A stretch of DNA of 40,519 nt from a virus (IMGVR_UViG_3300033145_002427:1-40519), one strand, 5' to 3'. Numbered from the stretch's first letter, positions 8,257 through 15,634 are shown. Numbers and translations: made by a program. The notes: a model not told the origin generated them from the letters alone.

Positions 8257-10805
8257 TGGGAAATAAAAGAATTTATTTAGGAAGAGAAAATAGCAAGTAT
8301 GCAAAGATAGTAGGGGGGGCAATTATAACAATTACTTCTTTATTTTTTGTTTTAATGGCAGTAGGATTTGAAATAACTGGAAGTAATGATAATTGTATTG
8401 GAACATTAGATAACCCTTGTGTTTCCTATGGAAAGATTTGTAATTTAGGGCCAAATAATTATGATATTTATAATTCTGAAGGGATTAAATTAGATTTCTC
8501 ACCAACAATAAAAGATTATTGGATTTTTTTTAAAGATGGGAGAGTTAAAAAGGAATTTCTTTATAATTTAGGAGTAAATTGTTCTACAAAAGGTTGGAGA
8601 TATGAAAATTTTACAAATTTAACAAAGCCAAGAAAGGATAGAATATATGTTCATAGATTTGCGAGGTATAATTGCCAGGATTATATGTTGGTTGGATTAA
8701 AAGAAAATCCAAATGATATAGTTAAGTGGGGTTTTGGTGTTGAAAAAGAATATTTAGATCCTTTTTGGTATGGTGTTGGAAATGAAACAGCAGATATTTC
8801 TGTTAGTACGATTCTTATGGAATTAGGTAGTCAAGTTAATGTTTCTGCAAACATCACTGGAGTCGGAACAGTTTGTGTTGATGTAGATCACCCTGATTAT
8901 GGAATGGAATATGCTTGTGGTTCTCCAAATGCTCAATTTTTATTTAATATTTCATACTTTAGAAAAACAGAATTAAATGATTCAAGTACTACAAAAAACT
9001 TAAGTTTTAGTGGCCCACAAAATCAAACAATTTATATTGAAAGCCATCAGTATGATAAAATTATAAATTTGACTATGAACTTAACAGGATATATACATAA
9101 TGGAACTTATCCTAAAATTAAGATTTATATAAATAATAGTTTGAGTAATACAATTAACACCGTTACTGCAGGGGTTATGGATGTTAATGAATTAACTGAT
9201 GAATCTACAGAAAAAAATTATTCTTTTATCAAGAGTTCAACATTAAGTGATACATTTAAAATCCAAAAAGAGGCTACAGTTAATTCTGCACATTTTAATC
9301 TTAGTGGATATAATAGTGATGAGTGGGTTTATACAAATAATAATTTTAATGCTCTTCACCAAGAAAAAGAAATGGTCTGGGATGGGAATCATTTTTGGTT
9401 ATTATCTTGGGATTGGATTGGTGGAGAACAAAGTACTGTTTATAAATATGATATCAATCTTAATTATTTAGGAGAATCTTATGGGATAGGAGGAGATAGT
9501 ATAAGTGATTTTATTTCTACCTTGGCATGGAATGGATCAAATTATTTTGGACTTTCAAGAGGTCTCGTAACTTGGTACAATTCAACATGGGATGTACAAG
9601 GAAGTTATGGTACTGGTGTTCTTGAACTAAGAGGTATAGCTTGGAATGGAAGTAATTGGTTTTATAGTGATGGTGCAACAGATTCAGACATAAAGGAATA
9701 TGATGCAATGTGGAATTATATTAGGATATATTCTAATGTTGGCGTAGATGTAAATGAGATGGTATGGAAAGATAATTATTGGTATCTTTCAGATGGTTCT
9801 AATGTGTATAAATATAATCCTGATTTCACAAATACAGGAATTAATTATAGTTTATCAGAAGATCTTATGTGGGATATAAAAGAAGGAAATAATAATTGGT
9901 ATTCACTTGGTTATAACACAAAAAAAGTTTATCAATATACTTTTCCGATAGTTCCAATTAATCCAAAATTAGAAGTAGGGACCATAGATGGTTATCCAGA
10001 ATGGAGTTACTCTGGAAATTTTAGTGGAAAAGATAATGTAACATCTGATTTCAATTCTTCAATAAATTTTTATCTATCTTCATGTTCAGCAGATGATGAT
10101 GGATTTTGTGCTGTTCCATTTTACCTTACAAGTGAATCAGCGGGGGTGATAATGGTTTCAAATATCAATATAAGTTATACTCAAGACATAAACCCTCTTT
10201 ATTTAGATTCAAGTCTAATAGAAACTTTTTTAGAAAATTCCATCAACTTTATAGATATTCCTATTACTTTTGAAAGTTCTAAAAATGGGATATTAGAAAT
10301 CACAGATATAAGGTATGATTATATTGGAGGGAATGATACAATTGAAGTGCTAGTATATGAACAAGGAAATAAGGATAATAATGAAACTTTAAATCTTTTT
10401 GTTTACTATTCAAACTTTTTAAAAGGGTTGCCATATACATGGATAGATAAAATATTTTTTATGCCAAGAACAAAGAATTCTAAAAATGTGAATGCATATG
10501 GACAAACAAGTACTATGCCAATTTATAATATTACAACAACAAATTATGGGGGAAATATTAATTTATCTATTAGAGTAAATGAAAGTTTTTCTTGTTTAAA
10601 TATTACATGGAATACTAATAATACTAAACCTATTGGAAATAAAATTAATACAACTTGGCAAGAGATTATAACAAATTTAGAATATTTAAATAATACAAAC
10701 ATTTGGTTGTGGGCAGATTTTGATAATTGCAATGTATCTGAACAAAAAATATTACAATCAGATCTTCAAATAGAAGGATATTGTGTGGATTGTATATGGA
10801 GTTAA
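8256..10805 (+). CDS. Large membrane-anchored tail-associated glycoprotein with nested beta-propeller
   Basis: 849 residues, ATG overlapping the previous TAA. One transmembrane helix near residues 20-45 (AIITITSLFFVLMAVGF). Then a domain with DYWIFFKDGRVKKEFLYN and a Cys pair region, then sequon-rich beta domains. Residues ~345-565 hold propeller-like blades (MVWDGNHFWLLSWD, LAWNGSNYFGLS, IAWNGSNWFYSD, MVWKDNYWYLSD, DIKEGNNNWYSLG). This segment interrupts a sandwich domain whose halves are AHFNLSGY and INPKLEVGTIDGYPEWSYSG. The C-terminus has Cys pairs (SFSCLNITW, GYCVDCIWS). Location between distal tail and hub genes suggests a receptor-binding or tail-tip surface protein. Confidence 0.68.
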   Translation: MGNKRIYLGRENSKYAKIVGGAIITITSLFFVLMAVGFEITGSNDNCIGTLDNPCVSYGKICNLGPNNYDIYNSEGIKLDFSPTIKDYWIFFKDGRVKKEFLYNLGVNCSTKGWRYENFTNLTKPRKDRIYVHRFARYNCQDYMLVGLKENPNDIVKWGFGVEKEYLDPFWYGVGNETADISVSTILMELGSQVNVSANITGVGTVCVDVDHPDYGMEYACGSPNAQFLFNISYFRKTELNDSSTTKNLSFSGPQNQTIYIESHQYDKIINLTMNLTGYIHNGTYPKIKIYINNSLSNTINTVTAGVMDVNELTDESTEKNYSFIKSSTLSDTFKIQKEATVNSAHFNLSGYNSDEWVYTNNNFNALHQEKEMVWDGNHFWLLSWDWIGGEQSTVYKYDINLNYLGESYGIGGDSISDFISTLAWNGSNYFGLSRGLVTWYNSTWDVQGSYGTGVLELRGIAWNGSNWFYSDGATDSDIKEYDAMWNYIRIYSNVGVDVNEMVWKDNYWYLSDGSNVYKYNPDFTNTGINYSLSEDLMWDIKEGNNNWYSLGYNTKKVYQYTFPIVPINPKLEVGTIDGYPEWSYSGNFSGKDNVTSDFNSSINFYLSSCSADDDGFCAVPFYLTSESAGVIMVSNINISYTQDINPLYLDSSLIETFLENSINFIDIPITFESSKNGILEITDIRYDYIGGNDTIEVLVYEQGNKDNNETLNLFVYYSNFLKGLPYTWIDKIFFMPRTKNSKNVNAYGQTSTMPIYNITTTNYGGNINLSIRVNESFSCLNITWNTNNTKPIGNKINTTWQEIITNLEYLNNTNIWLWADFDNCNVSEQKILQSDLQIEGYCVDCIWS

Positions 10806-10806
10806 A

Positions 10807-12237
10807 ATGAGAGAAACAACAGAAATATTTATACCAATTCCAAAAGCAAGAAATTCTCATTGTAAGGTTGAAATAAATGGAGATGATTTAACTGGTAGAG
10901 TAAAAGAAAGTTTATGGGTATATCCAGTAACAAAAGGAATAGGCACTTTTAAATTAGTTCTTTCAAATGCATTCGGCCAATTGACAGGGAAATACACTGC
11001 AGGAGATGCAGTAAAATTTTATGCAGATAACTTAGATGCAAGTACATTACAATTTTGGGGGAGGATTGATTATATAAAAGATAACATAAGTAATAGTGGA
11101 CAATTTTTAGAAATAGAAGGAAGGCACAGATCCTATTTATTAACTGAATATTTAATTTGTCATTCAGACACTAATACAACACCCTCTCAAATTTTAAAAG
11201 ATATAATTGATAAACTTCCAAGTTCTTATGGATTTACTTATTTAAATGTTGATACTACAACCGATTTAATGAATGTTGAATGGAATTATAAACCATTTTG
11301 GGATTGTGTTAGGGAACTTAGTAATTTTATAGGATATGATTGTTATGTTGATAATGATTTAGATTTTCATTTTTTTAAGGCAAATTCAACCACAAATAGC
11401 AATGAAGCAGTTGTGGAAGGAGATAATTTATTAGATTCTAAAAATTGGGGAACTAATGATTATTATGAAAAAACAAGGGTAACGGTTATAGGTCAAAGTG
11501 AAGATGGATTACCAATAGTATATACAGCAATTAGTGATGATGAGGTAGAGATAAGAGAAATTTTTATAAAAGATAGTTCAGCAAATAGTGTAAAAAAAGT
11601 TCAAGATATAGCAGATGCAAAATTATTAGAAATAACTAATCGAACACCACAAGCAAATATAAAATCTTTTGGATTAGAAACAATCAAACCAGGAGAAAAT
11701 CTTTGGATTTTAATTCCCAGACAAGAGATTCATGGGCAGTATAAAATAATTCAAATTAACCATTCATTTGGTGCAAAAAGTGGAGGATGGAGAACAGAAT
11801 GTATAATTGAACAACAAGAAATGGGAATATCCCAAATGATTCAAAATTTAAATCAAAAGAGTGATAGATCAATAATGGTTGAGAATGTAAATAAATTAAA
11901 TTATTCTTGGAATTTTGAATTTAATAGTTTTTCTGGAATACATTCAGATACAGAAATAACTGATGGAGTTTTAAAAACTGATGGTAGTGATTCAGGAATA
12001 TGGATAAGTGAAATAAAAGCATTAGATGAAAATGCAACCAAATGTGAATTGAGAGTCAAAGGAGAAACAATTCCTGGAACTATTTTTTCTATAAGTATAG
12101 ATAGTGGAATAAATTATCAATCAATAACACCTAATACCTTAAAAATATTAAGTCCCCCAGGACCAAACTTGAAGATTAAAGTAGAAATAAATTCGGCATC
12201 AACACAAATATATAGTATAGCTTTATTATATTCATAA
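10807..12237 (+). CDS. Baseplate/tail hub protein (gp27-like)
   Basis: 476 residues; ATG 10807 is one base after the upstream stop, better than an upstream ATG at 10783 that lies inside the previous gene. N-terminal beta-barrel features of hub proteins are visible: LVLSNAFGQLTGKYTAGD, VKFYADN, QFWGRIDYI, LEIEGRHRSYLLTEYL, then TPSQILKDIIDKLP and a domain-3-like FWDCVRELSNFIGYDCYVD. A later GENLWILIPRQEIHGQYKI followed by a strand resembles hub domain ends. The last ~110 residues form a separate beta domain. The family (T4 gp27 / siphovirus Tal-like) anchors the tail tip. No protease or lysozyme domain is seen. Confidence 0.7.
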   Translation: MRETTEIFIPIPKARNSHCKVEINGDDLTGRVKESLWVYPVTKGIGTFKLVLSNAFGQLTGKYTAGDAVKFYADNLDASTLQFWGRIDYIKDNISNSGQFLEIEGRHRSYLLTEYLICHSDTNTTPSQILKDIIDKLPSSYGFTYLNVDTTTDLMNVEWNYKPFWDCVRELSNFIGYDCYVDNDLDFHFFKANSTTNSNEAVVEGDNLLDSKNWGTNDYYEKTRVTVIGQSEDGLPIVYTAISDDEVEIREIFIKDSSANSVKKVQDIADAKLLEITNRTPQANIKSFGLETIKPGENLWILIPRQEIHGQYKIIQINHSFGAKSGGWRTECIIEQQEMGISQMIQNLNQKSDRSIMVENVNKLNYSWNFEFNSFSGIHSDTEITDGVLKTDGSDSGIWISEIKALDENATKCELRVKGETIPGTIFSISIDSGINYQSITPNTLKILSPPGPNLKIKVEINSASTQIYSIALLYS

Positions 12238-12258
12238 ATAAAATCAGGAGGTTAAAAA

Positions 12259-12432
12259 ATGAAACAAAAATACAACTTTTGGATAGGATTAGGAAAAACA
12301 GCAAAGAATTCGGCAGTTTTACTTGTTCCTTTTCTATTAGCAGTGATGGCAACAGTTCCAGCAAAGTATGCATGGATTGCAGGGCCTGTAATTTATTTAT
12401 TAAAGAATTGGTATAGCAATAGAAGTAAATAA
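12259..12432 (+). CDS. Holin-like small membrane protein
   Basis: 57 residues with a strong SD (AGGAGGT) 6-7 bases before the ATG. Two hydrophobic segments separated by a short turn (SAVLLVPFLLAVMATV and YAWIAGPVIYLLKN) and a basic C-terminus (NWYSNRSK) match a class II holin layout. It follows the last tail gene. Without a recognisable cell-wall hydrolase, lysis could depend on membrane permeabilisation alone or on an unrecognised partner. A structural membrane protein is the alternative. Confidence 0.62.
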   Translation: MKQKYNFWIGLGKTAKNSAVLLVPFLLAVMATVPAKYAWIAGPVIYLLKNWYSNRSK

Positions 12433-12471
12433 GGATCCATACAAATAGGAATATGTGGATAATGAATAAAT

Positions 12472-12505
12472 AACAATCTTTTTAAAGGAGATTGTTTTGT
12501 CTTTT
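12472..12505 (+). terminator. Hairpin with T-rich tail after the holin-like gene
   Basis: AACAATCT (12472-12479) pairs with AGATTGTT (12489-12496) around a 9-base loop and is followed by TTGTCTTTTT. It lies 40 bases after the holin-like stop. A likely end of the tail operon, or a leader element for the next gene. Confidence 0.5.
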
Positions 12506-12541
12506 TGATAAGAAAATGAATCAAAAAGATTTTTTCATAAT

Positions 12542-12578
12542 CGCAGCAGGCCTGCGAATTAAATGTGCCGGTAGCTCG
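12542..12578 (+). promoter_or_regulatory. GC-rich palindromic leader before the 12598 gene
   Basis: CGCAGCAGGCCTGCG contains the perfect palindrome GCAGGCCTGC (12546-12555). It is followed by GTGCCGGTAGCTCGGAC, which can form a small CCG/CGG stem. This is the most GC-rich intergenic patch of an AT-rich genome and sits 20-55 bases before the start codon, so an operator or structured 5' leader is plausible. Function is inferred only. Confidence 0.35.
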
Positions 12579-12597
12579 GACAAACAAGGAGGTTAAA

Positions 12598-13173
12598 ATG
12601 GAAATACATAATGGCTTAGCAACTTTAATAGCAATTTTATTGTTAGGGATTGGACTTTTTGCAGGGGTAGTATTATTCGGAGGAACAGAAATAGTTGAAG
12701 TCGAAAAAATAGTTGTCCAAGAGAAGTTAATCGAAAAAGAATGTCCAGTGTGCCCAGACATAGTGATCCCAGAGATTGAGAACGCAGATAATGTTTTGCT
12801 TAATGAATTTTTGGAAAGTGAGTTTGATTTAGAGTATGAAGCAATTGAAGAAAATGCAATACTTTATGCTGAAGAAGAATTAGAGGATCATAGCTACAGA
12901 GTAGTTGTTGATTATTTAATGTCTTTGATTGAGGGTATTGATGAAGATTCAATTAATGTTGATGTGGATGAAATTGATGCTAAGGTGACTAAACTTGGTC
13001 TTGGAGAAGATGAAGATAAATCAGCAACTGTAACGTTCGAAGTTGAAGTTGATTATAGATTCGAAGAAGGAGTCAATACAAAATTCAATAAGGATTTAGT
13101 TGTGGTTTACAATGTTTTATTCGATGAAGGAGACTTCAGCGATGAAGATGTTGAATTAGTTTCAATAATTTAA
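12598..13173 (+). CDS. Acidic membrane-anchored protein
   Basis: 191 residues; ATG 12598 is chosen because AAGGAGGT lies 7 bases upstream, whereas an upstream GTG at 12565 has no SD and adds no recognisable sequence. Residues ~7-28 are one transmembrane helix (LATLIAILLLGIGLFAGVVL). A Cys pair follows (KECPVCPD), then a highly acidic domain (NEFLESEFDLEYEAIEEN and later DEDSINVDVDEIDAKVTKLG) with beta strands. Codon use differs from neighbours (more TTC, GAC, GTC, TTCGA contexts), which hints at separate acquisition. It ends at a strong terminator. Function unknown. Confidence 0.68.
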   Translation: MEIHNGLATLIAILLLGIGLFAGVVLFGGTEIVEVEKIVVQEKLIEKECPVCPDIVIPEIENADNVLLNEFLESEFDLEYEAIEENAILYAEEELEDHSYRVVVDYLMSLIEGIDEDSINVDVDEIDAKVTKLGLGEDEDKSATVTFEVEVDYRFEEGVNTKFNKDLVVVYNVLFDEGDFSDEDVELVSII

Positions 13174-13179
13174 ATCAGC

Positions 13180-13236
13180 AATATTTTAATTTTTTTATTT
13201 TAATTTTTGTGGGGAGAAAGTCTCCCCTTTTTTTTT
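13180..13236 (+). terminator. Strong hairpin terminator
   Basis: A T-rich stretch (ATTTTAATTTTTTTATTTTA) leads into GGGGAGA (13211-13217), loop AAG, TCTCCCC (13221-13227), then nine T. It closes the late operon. The T-rich tract before the hairpin could terminate archaeal polymerase by itself. Confidence 0.82.
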
Positions 13237-13246
13237 AAAAAAAATA

Positions 13247-13298
13247 ATGATTAGTTAAGGATATAGCCTACAAGTAGGTATTTTATTCTGTTAATCAT
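13247..13298 (+). other. Nested hairpin element in the control region
   Basis: ATGATTA (13247-13253) pairs with TAATCAT (13292-13298). Inside lies ATAGCCTACAAGTAGGTAT, a second hairpin (CCTA/TAGG, loop CAAG, extended by ATA/TAT). The two-level symmetry suggests a structured RNA 3' part or a protein-binding/origin-like DNA site. No coding frame covers it. Confidence 0.4.
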
Positions 13299-13304
13299 AG
13301 TTTT

Positions 13305-13326
13305 ATTACTTAAAAGTAATTTATAA
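13305..13326 (+). promoter_or_regulatory. Palindrome next to a TATA-like box
   Basis: ATTACTTAAAAGTAAT (7-base arms, 13305-13320) is directly joined to TTTATAAA (13319-13326). Expected start would be ~13348. A regulator-binding site overlapping a promoter is plausible. No gene starts within the expected short leader, so it may drive RNA transcription or be inactive. Confidence 0.38.
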
Positions 13327-13371
13327 AGATTGATATTCTTAAAAAAAGAAGATTTTCATTGAATAACAAAC

Positions 13372-13404
13372 TTTATAACCTTTAATTTCTTGTTAAATTA
13401 AAGG
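13372..13404 (+). promoter_or_regulatory. Promoter with operator for the small RNA candidate
   Basis: TATA-like TTTATAA at 13372-13378, preceded by the A-rich AATAACAAAC. Between it and the predicted start lies an inverted repeat, CCTTTAATTT (13379-13388), CTTGTT, AAATTAAAGG (13395-13404). A 10-base-arm palindrome placed exactly between TATA box and start site is where a repressor would block archaeal initiation. Confidence 0.5.
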
Positions 13405-13458
13405 GTGTGGTCCTATTCCAATATTGATTGGTTTACATTTAATTCCCACACCTTTTTT
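13403..13458 (+). ncRNA. Candidate small structured RNA
   Basis: The predicted start (~27 bases after the TATA centre) falls at GGGTGTGG. GGTGTGG (13404-13410) pairs with CCACACC (13446-13452), which is followed by six T. Inside, CCAAT (13418-13422) and ATTGG (13427-13431) form a second hairpin with loop ATTG. The result is a compact ~55-nt RNA with closing stem, internal hairpin and T-rich 3' end, without a coding frame. Alternatively it is only a terminator-like hairpin. Expression is not shown by sequence. Confidence 0.45.
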
Positions 13459-13528
13459 ATATTCTGTAACCCATTAGTGATTAATTAGAAATAGAAGATT
13501 TTAAAAAGCAAGAAATAATTATAAGTAC

Positions 13529-13666
13529 ATGAAAGAATTAAATGTAAATCAGTTAAGCGATTTTTACTTCCATGTAAGAAGCAATTTTATTGCGGCTAAT
13601 GGCTTTACCTTGTTTGCATGCAATAGGGAAATAAGAAGGCTGGATTACACCCGGAGGGAAAGGTAG
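13529..13666 (+). CDS. Small hypothetical protein, 45 residues
   Basis: The sequence starts MKELNVNQLSDFYFHVRSNF and ends in a basic tail (REIRRLDYTRRER). It has mixed, protein-like composition and less A-rich codons than the neighbouring array. AATTATAA lies 6-12 bases before the ATG, too close to be a normal TATA box for this start, and no SD is seen, so the start is uncertain. It is followed within 20 bases by a run of eight T. Not recognised. Confidence 0.42.
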   Translation: MKELNVNQLSDFYFHVRSNFIAANGFTLFACNREIRRLDYTRRER

Positions 13667-13820
13667 TGTAAAAACTTCTTTTTTTTAAAATAGAAAATAA
13701 TCAAACTCAATTACAAATCCAATATCAACTTAAAGGAAAAGAAAAAAGAAAATGGATTTTTCAAAAAAAGTCTATTTTTTGTAAAAGTTATAACTAAGAA
13801 AGAAAAAAGGTGTAATACAA
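13667..13820 (+). promoter_or_regulatory. T-run and promoter region before the RHH-like gene
   Basis: After the 45-residue gene comes ACTTCTTTTTTTT (13673-13685), a probable terminator. The rest is A-rich and without a gene. GTTATAAC (13787-13794) is a TATA-like box about 27-34 bases before ATG 13821, and GGTGT lies 6-10 bases before that ATG, so this is the likely promoter of the small-gene operon. Confidence 0.45.
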
Positions 13821-14078
13821 ATGTCTTTAAAAAAAATTAGAAGAAAAGAAAAACCAAATAGATTAAGATTTAATCCAATAATAGGATTTAGATCAAAATT
13901 AAATCCAGAAACACTTGGATATATTAAAAAATTATCATTACAAAAGCAGAAATCAAATTTTATTAATCAAGCAATTGAACAAAAATATTTTTTAATAACA
14001 AACAAGAAACAATTTTTAAAGCAAATGATACAACAAGATTATGAATTGTGTAGATTTTTATTAAGAAAGGTTAAATAA
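13821..14078 (+). CDS. Ribbon-helix-helix-like regulator
   Basis: 85 residues, very basic. Residues ~24-55 have an RHH-like layout: a strand (GFRSKLNPE), helix 1 (TLGYIKKLSLQKQK) and S-N-F-I-N-Q-A-I-E-Q in helix 2. The C-terminal extension (NKKQFLKQMIQQDYELCRFL) is helical. It is the first gene of the small-gene operon behind its own promoter, typical for an autoregulator. The assignment rests on pattern only. Confidence 0.45.
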   Translation: MSLKKIRRKEKPNRLRFNPIIGFRSKLNPETLGYIKKLSLQKQKSNFINQAIEQKYFLITNKKQFLKQMIQQDYELCRFLLRKVK

Positions 14079-14257
14079 TGGTAGAAAAAAAAGTTAAAAA
14101 AATAGATCCAAAGTATTATACTATTAGGGCCGTTGAAAAAAAGAATAGTCAATTATTTATTAATGCAAGAACAAGAAAATCTAAGGATATAAAAATAGCC
14201 CAAAATTGTAAAAAGAAAGTGATTAAGAAAGAAAAGAATAAATTGAATTTTTTTTAA
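14078..14257 (+). CDS. Small basic protein
   Basis: 59 residues, start overlapping the previous stop (TAATG), so it is translationally coupled. Very Lys-rich; central part KYYTIRAVEKKNSQLFINAR is strand-like, ends KKEKNKLNFF. Probably nucleic-acid interacting. Not recognised. Confidence 0.5.
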   Translation: MVEKKVKKIDPKYYTIRAVEKKNSQLFINARTRKSKDIKIAQNCKKKVIKKEKNKLNFF

Positions 14258-14265
14258 TTTGGTGC

Positions 14266-14287
14266 ACCTAAAAAGTAGTATTTAGGT
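14266..14287. promoter_or_regulatory. Inverted repeat upstream of the 14350 gene
   Basis: ACCTAAA (14266-14272), 8-base spacer, TTTAGGT (14281-14287). It lies upstream of TATA-like candidates TTTTTTAAAG (~14306) and GTATATATTT (14325-14334). Possible operator for the operon starting at 14350. Confidence 0.35.
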
Positions 14288-14349
14288 TTAAAGGGAAATA
14301 GAAGGTTTTTTAAAGGGGATTAACGTATATATTTTAGGAGAATTTAAAA

Positions 14350-14466
14350 ATGAAAACAAAAACAACAAAAAAACAACCAGAAGTTAAAGTAGATTTTAAA
14401 TTTATTGTAAAGCATTGCAAAACAATTGGGGATTTAAGAAAATTAACTGAAGAGGTGTTGAAATGA
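14350..14466 (+). CDS. Very small protein, 38 residues
   Basis: Starts MKTKTTKKQPEVKVDFKFIV; the end is GDLRKLTEEVLK. SD-like TAGGAG lies ~10 bases upstream. Its stop overlaps the next start (ATGA). Coupling and SD support translation; function unknown. Confidence 0.48.
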   Translation: MKTKTTKKQPEVKVDFKFIVKHCKTIGDLRKLTEEVLK

Positions 14467-14687
14467 CAAAAGCATTGGAAGAATTTTTTAAAAATAATAA
14501 TATAAAGATTATAACAAACAAAACAAAAGTATTTCAAAGGGATATTCCAGTAAAAACTAAAATAGATTATTATAATTTTCTTAAATTAAATTATGGGGAA
14601 GATTATGCAAGTAATACTTTAAAAGAAGAAATAGAAATGAATATTGGTGGATTATTAGTAATGTATAAATTGGAGGTTTTAAAATGA
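14463..14687 (+). CDS. Small hypothetical protein, 74 residues
   Basis: ATGA-coupled to genes on both sides. Helical N-terminus (TKALEEFFKNNNIKIITNKT), then a Tyr-rich middle (KIDYYNFLKLNYGEDYAS) and a helical C-terminus. No cysteines and no recognised family. Confidence 0.55.
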   Translation: MTKALEEFFKNNNIKIITNKTKVFQRDIPVKTKIDYYNFLKLNYGEDYASNTLKEEIEMNIGGLLVMYKLEVLK

Positions 14688-14857
14688 GTATGCAATATTG
14701 TGAAGGGTGTGATAAAATGATAGATACAGATTATTATGAATTTTTTAGTGAAAGAATTTGTATGAAATGTCATTTAAATGGTTATGAAGAATCTTCAGAA
14801 CAAAAAGAATTAACATCTAAACAAGAAGATTTAATTTTAGCGAGGGAAGGAGAATGA
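14684..14857 (+). CDS. Small zinc-finger protein
   Basis: 57 residues, SD TGGAGGT just upstream, ATGA coupling downstream. Two Cys pairs (YCEGCDKM and ICMKCHLNG) about 20 residues apart form a probable zinc-binding knuckle pair; the tail is acidic. Likely a DNA-, RNA- or protein-binding accessory factor. Confidence 0.55.
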   Translation: MSMQYCEGCDKMIDTDYYEFFSERICMKCHLNGYEESSEQKELTSKQEDLILAREGE

Positions 14858-15006
14858 AAGTTAGAGTTTTAATTCCCAGATCTATGAGTGAACAAAAGAA
14901 AGGAGAAATAATAAATATGTTTAATATTGAAAAAGAAAATAAAATATTTTATTTATTTGGTGGAACATACGAAAAGATAGAGGAAGATTTGGAGGAAAAA
15001 GAATGA
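14854..15006 (+). CDS. Small protein, 50 residues
   Basis: MKVRVLIPRSMSEQKKGEII followed by IFYLFGGTYEKIEEDLEEKE. Alternating strand-helix-strand-helix pattern in a tiny protein. ATGA-coupled on both sides with GGAGG just before the next start. Unknown function. Confidence 0.5.
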   Translation: MKVRVLIPRSMSEQKKGEIINMFNIEKENKIFYLFGGTYEKIEEDLEEKE

Positions 15007-15230
15007 GTGAATTAAAAACTTTGAAAGATTTAAGAGAAAATATAGGAGTTCTTGTAGAAGGAGGAATTGTATATCAAAAACTAAAACAAGAAGCAATTAA
15101 GAGGGTTAAGGGATGTAAAGAAATAGTTGGTTTTACATTAGAATGTAGAAATGCAACAAAAGAAAGTAAATGTGGTGGATGTAAAAGGGATATTTGGTTT
15201 AACAACATAACAGAGGAAGATTTAAAATGA
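15003..15230 (+). CDS. Small Cys-containing array protein ending EEDLK
   Basis: 75 residues. Helical start (SELKTLKDLRENIGVLVEGG), then a zinc-like cluster (LECRN...SKCGGCKRDIWF) and the ending ITEEDLK. The protein at 16500 has a similar build (FGCGKV... then NEDLK). It is the first of the array genes whose 3' end carries GATTTAAAATGA, the shared junction sequence. Confidence 0.55.
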   Translation: MSELKTLKDLRENIGVLVEGGIVYQKLKQEAIKRVKGCKEIVGFTLECRNATKESKCGGCKRDIWFNNITEEDLK

Positions 15231-15454
15231 AAAAAGAATTTAAAAAAGAATTTGAAAGGGCTGAAGGCAGGACTGAACAGTGGTGTGCTGTAAAAAGATT
15301 AGAAGTTAGTTTTGAAGAATTTATTAAGAAGTTGAAAGAGGAATTAAGGGAAAGTAAACCTTATCCTAATACTCAATATGTTATGGATTTATATAAATTA
15401 TTTAAAATAGAAATAGAAACAAAGATTGATAAACTTTCAGGGGAGTTGAAATGA
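15227..15454 (+). CDS. Array small protein, AEG-TEQW family, copy 1
   Basis: 75 residues. N-terminal module MKKEFKKEFERAEGRTEQWC, AVKRLEVSFEEFIKKLK is nearly identical to the N-terminus of the 16948 gene, while the C-terminal part differs (KPYPNTQYVMDLYKLFKIEI) and ends EIETKIDKLSGELK. Start by ATGA coupling inside the shared junction. Helical, charged, soluble. Function unknown; interest lies in the modular relationship to its neighbours. Confidence 0.6.
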   Translation: MKKEFKKEFERAEGRTEQWCAVKRLEVSFEEFIKKLKEELRESKPYPNTQYVMDLYKLFKIEIETKIDKLSGELK

Positions 15455-15630
15455 AAAAGAAAATAGAAAAAACAGAAGAAGAAATAAAAAATGAACCACT
15501 AATAATGAAAATGACTGGAAAGAATGGAGAAACAGATTTTTATCTTTATATTAAAGGAGAAGATAAAAACATAAGGAAAGTTATTGGTTTTTTACAGAAA
15601 TATCTTACTTTATGTAAAGTTAAGAAATAA
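15451..15630 (+). CDS. Small protein, 59 residues
   Basis: ATGA-coupled start. Charged N-terminus (MKKKIEKTEEEIKNEPLIMK) and a beta-alpha part (GETDFYLYIKGEDKNIRKVI, GFLQKYL). Unlike its neighbours it lacks the MKKEFK start and the DLK end. Four bases separate it from the next gene. Unknown. Confidence 0.5.
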   Translation: MKKKIEKTEEEIKNEPLIMKMTGKNGETDFYLYIKGEDKNIRKVIGFLQKYLTLCKVKK

Positions 15631-15634
15631 TAAA

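Noticed and set aside
12566-12582. TGCCGGTAGCTCGGAC resembles the 5' part of a tRNA and could be an attachment site
   Set aside because: Only about 14 bases match the tRNA start pattern, no T-arm or acceptor partner follows, and no integrase gene is visible.
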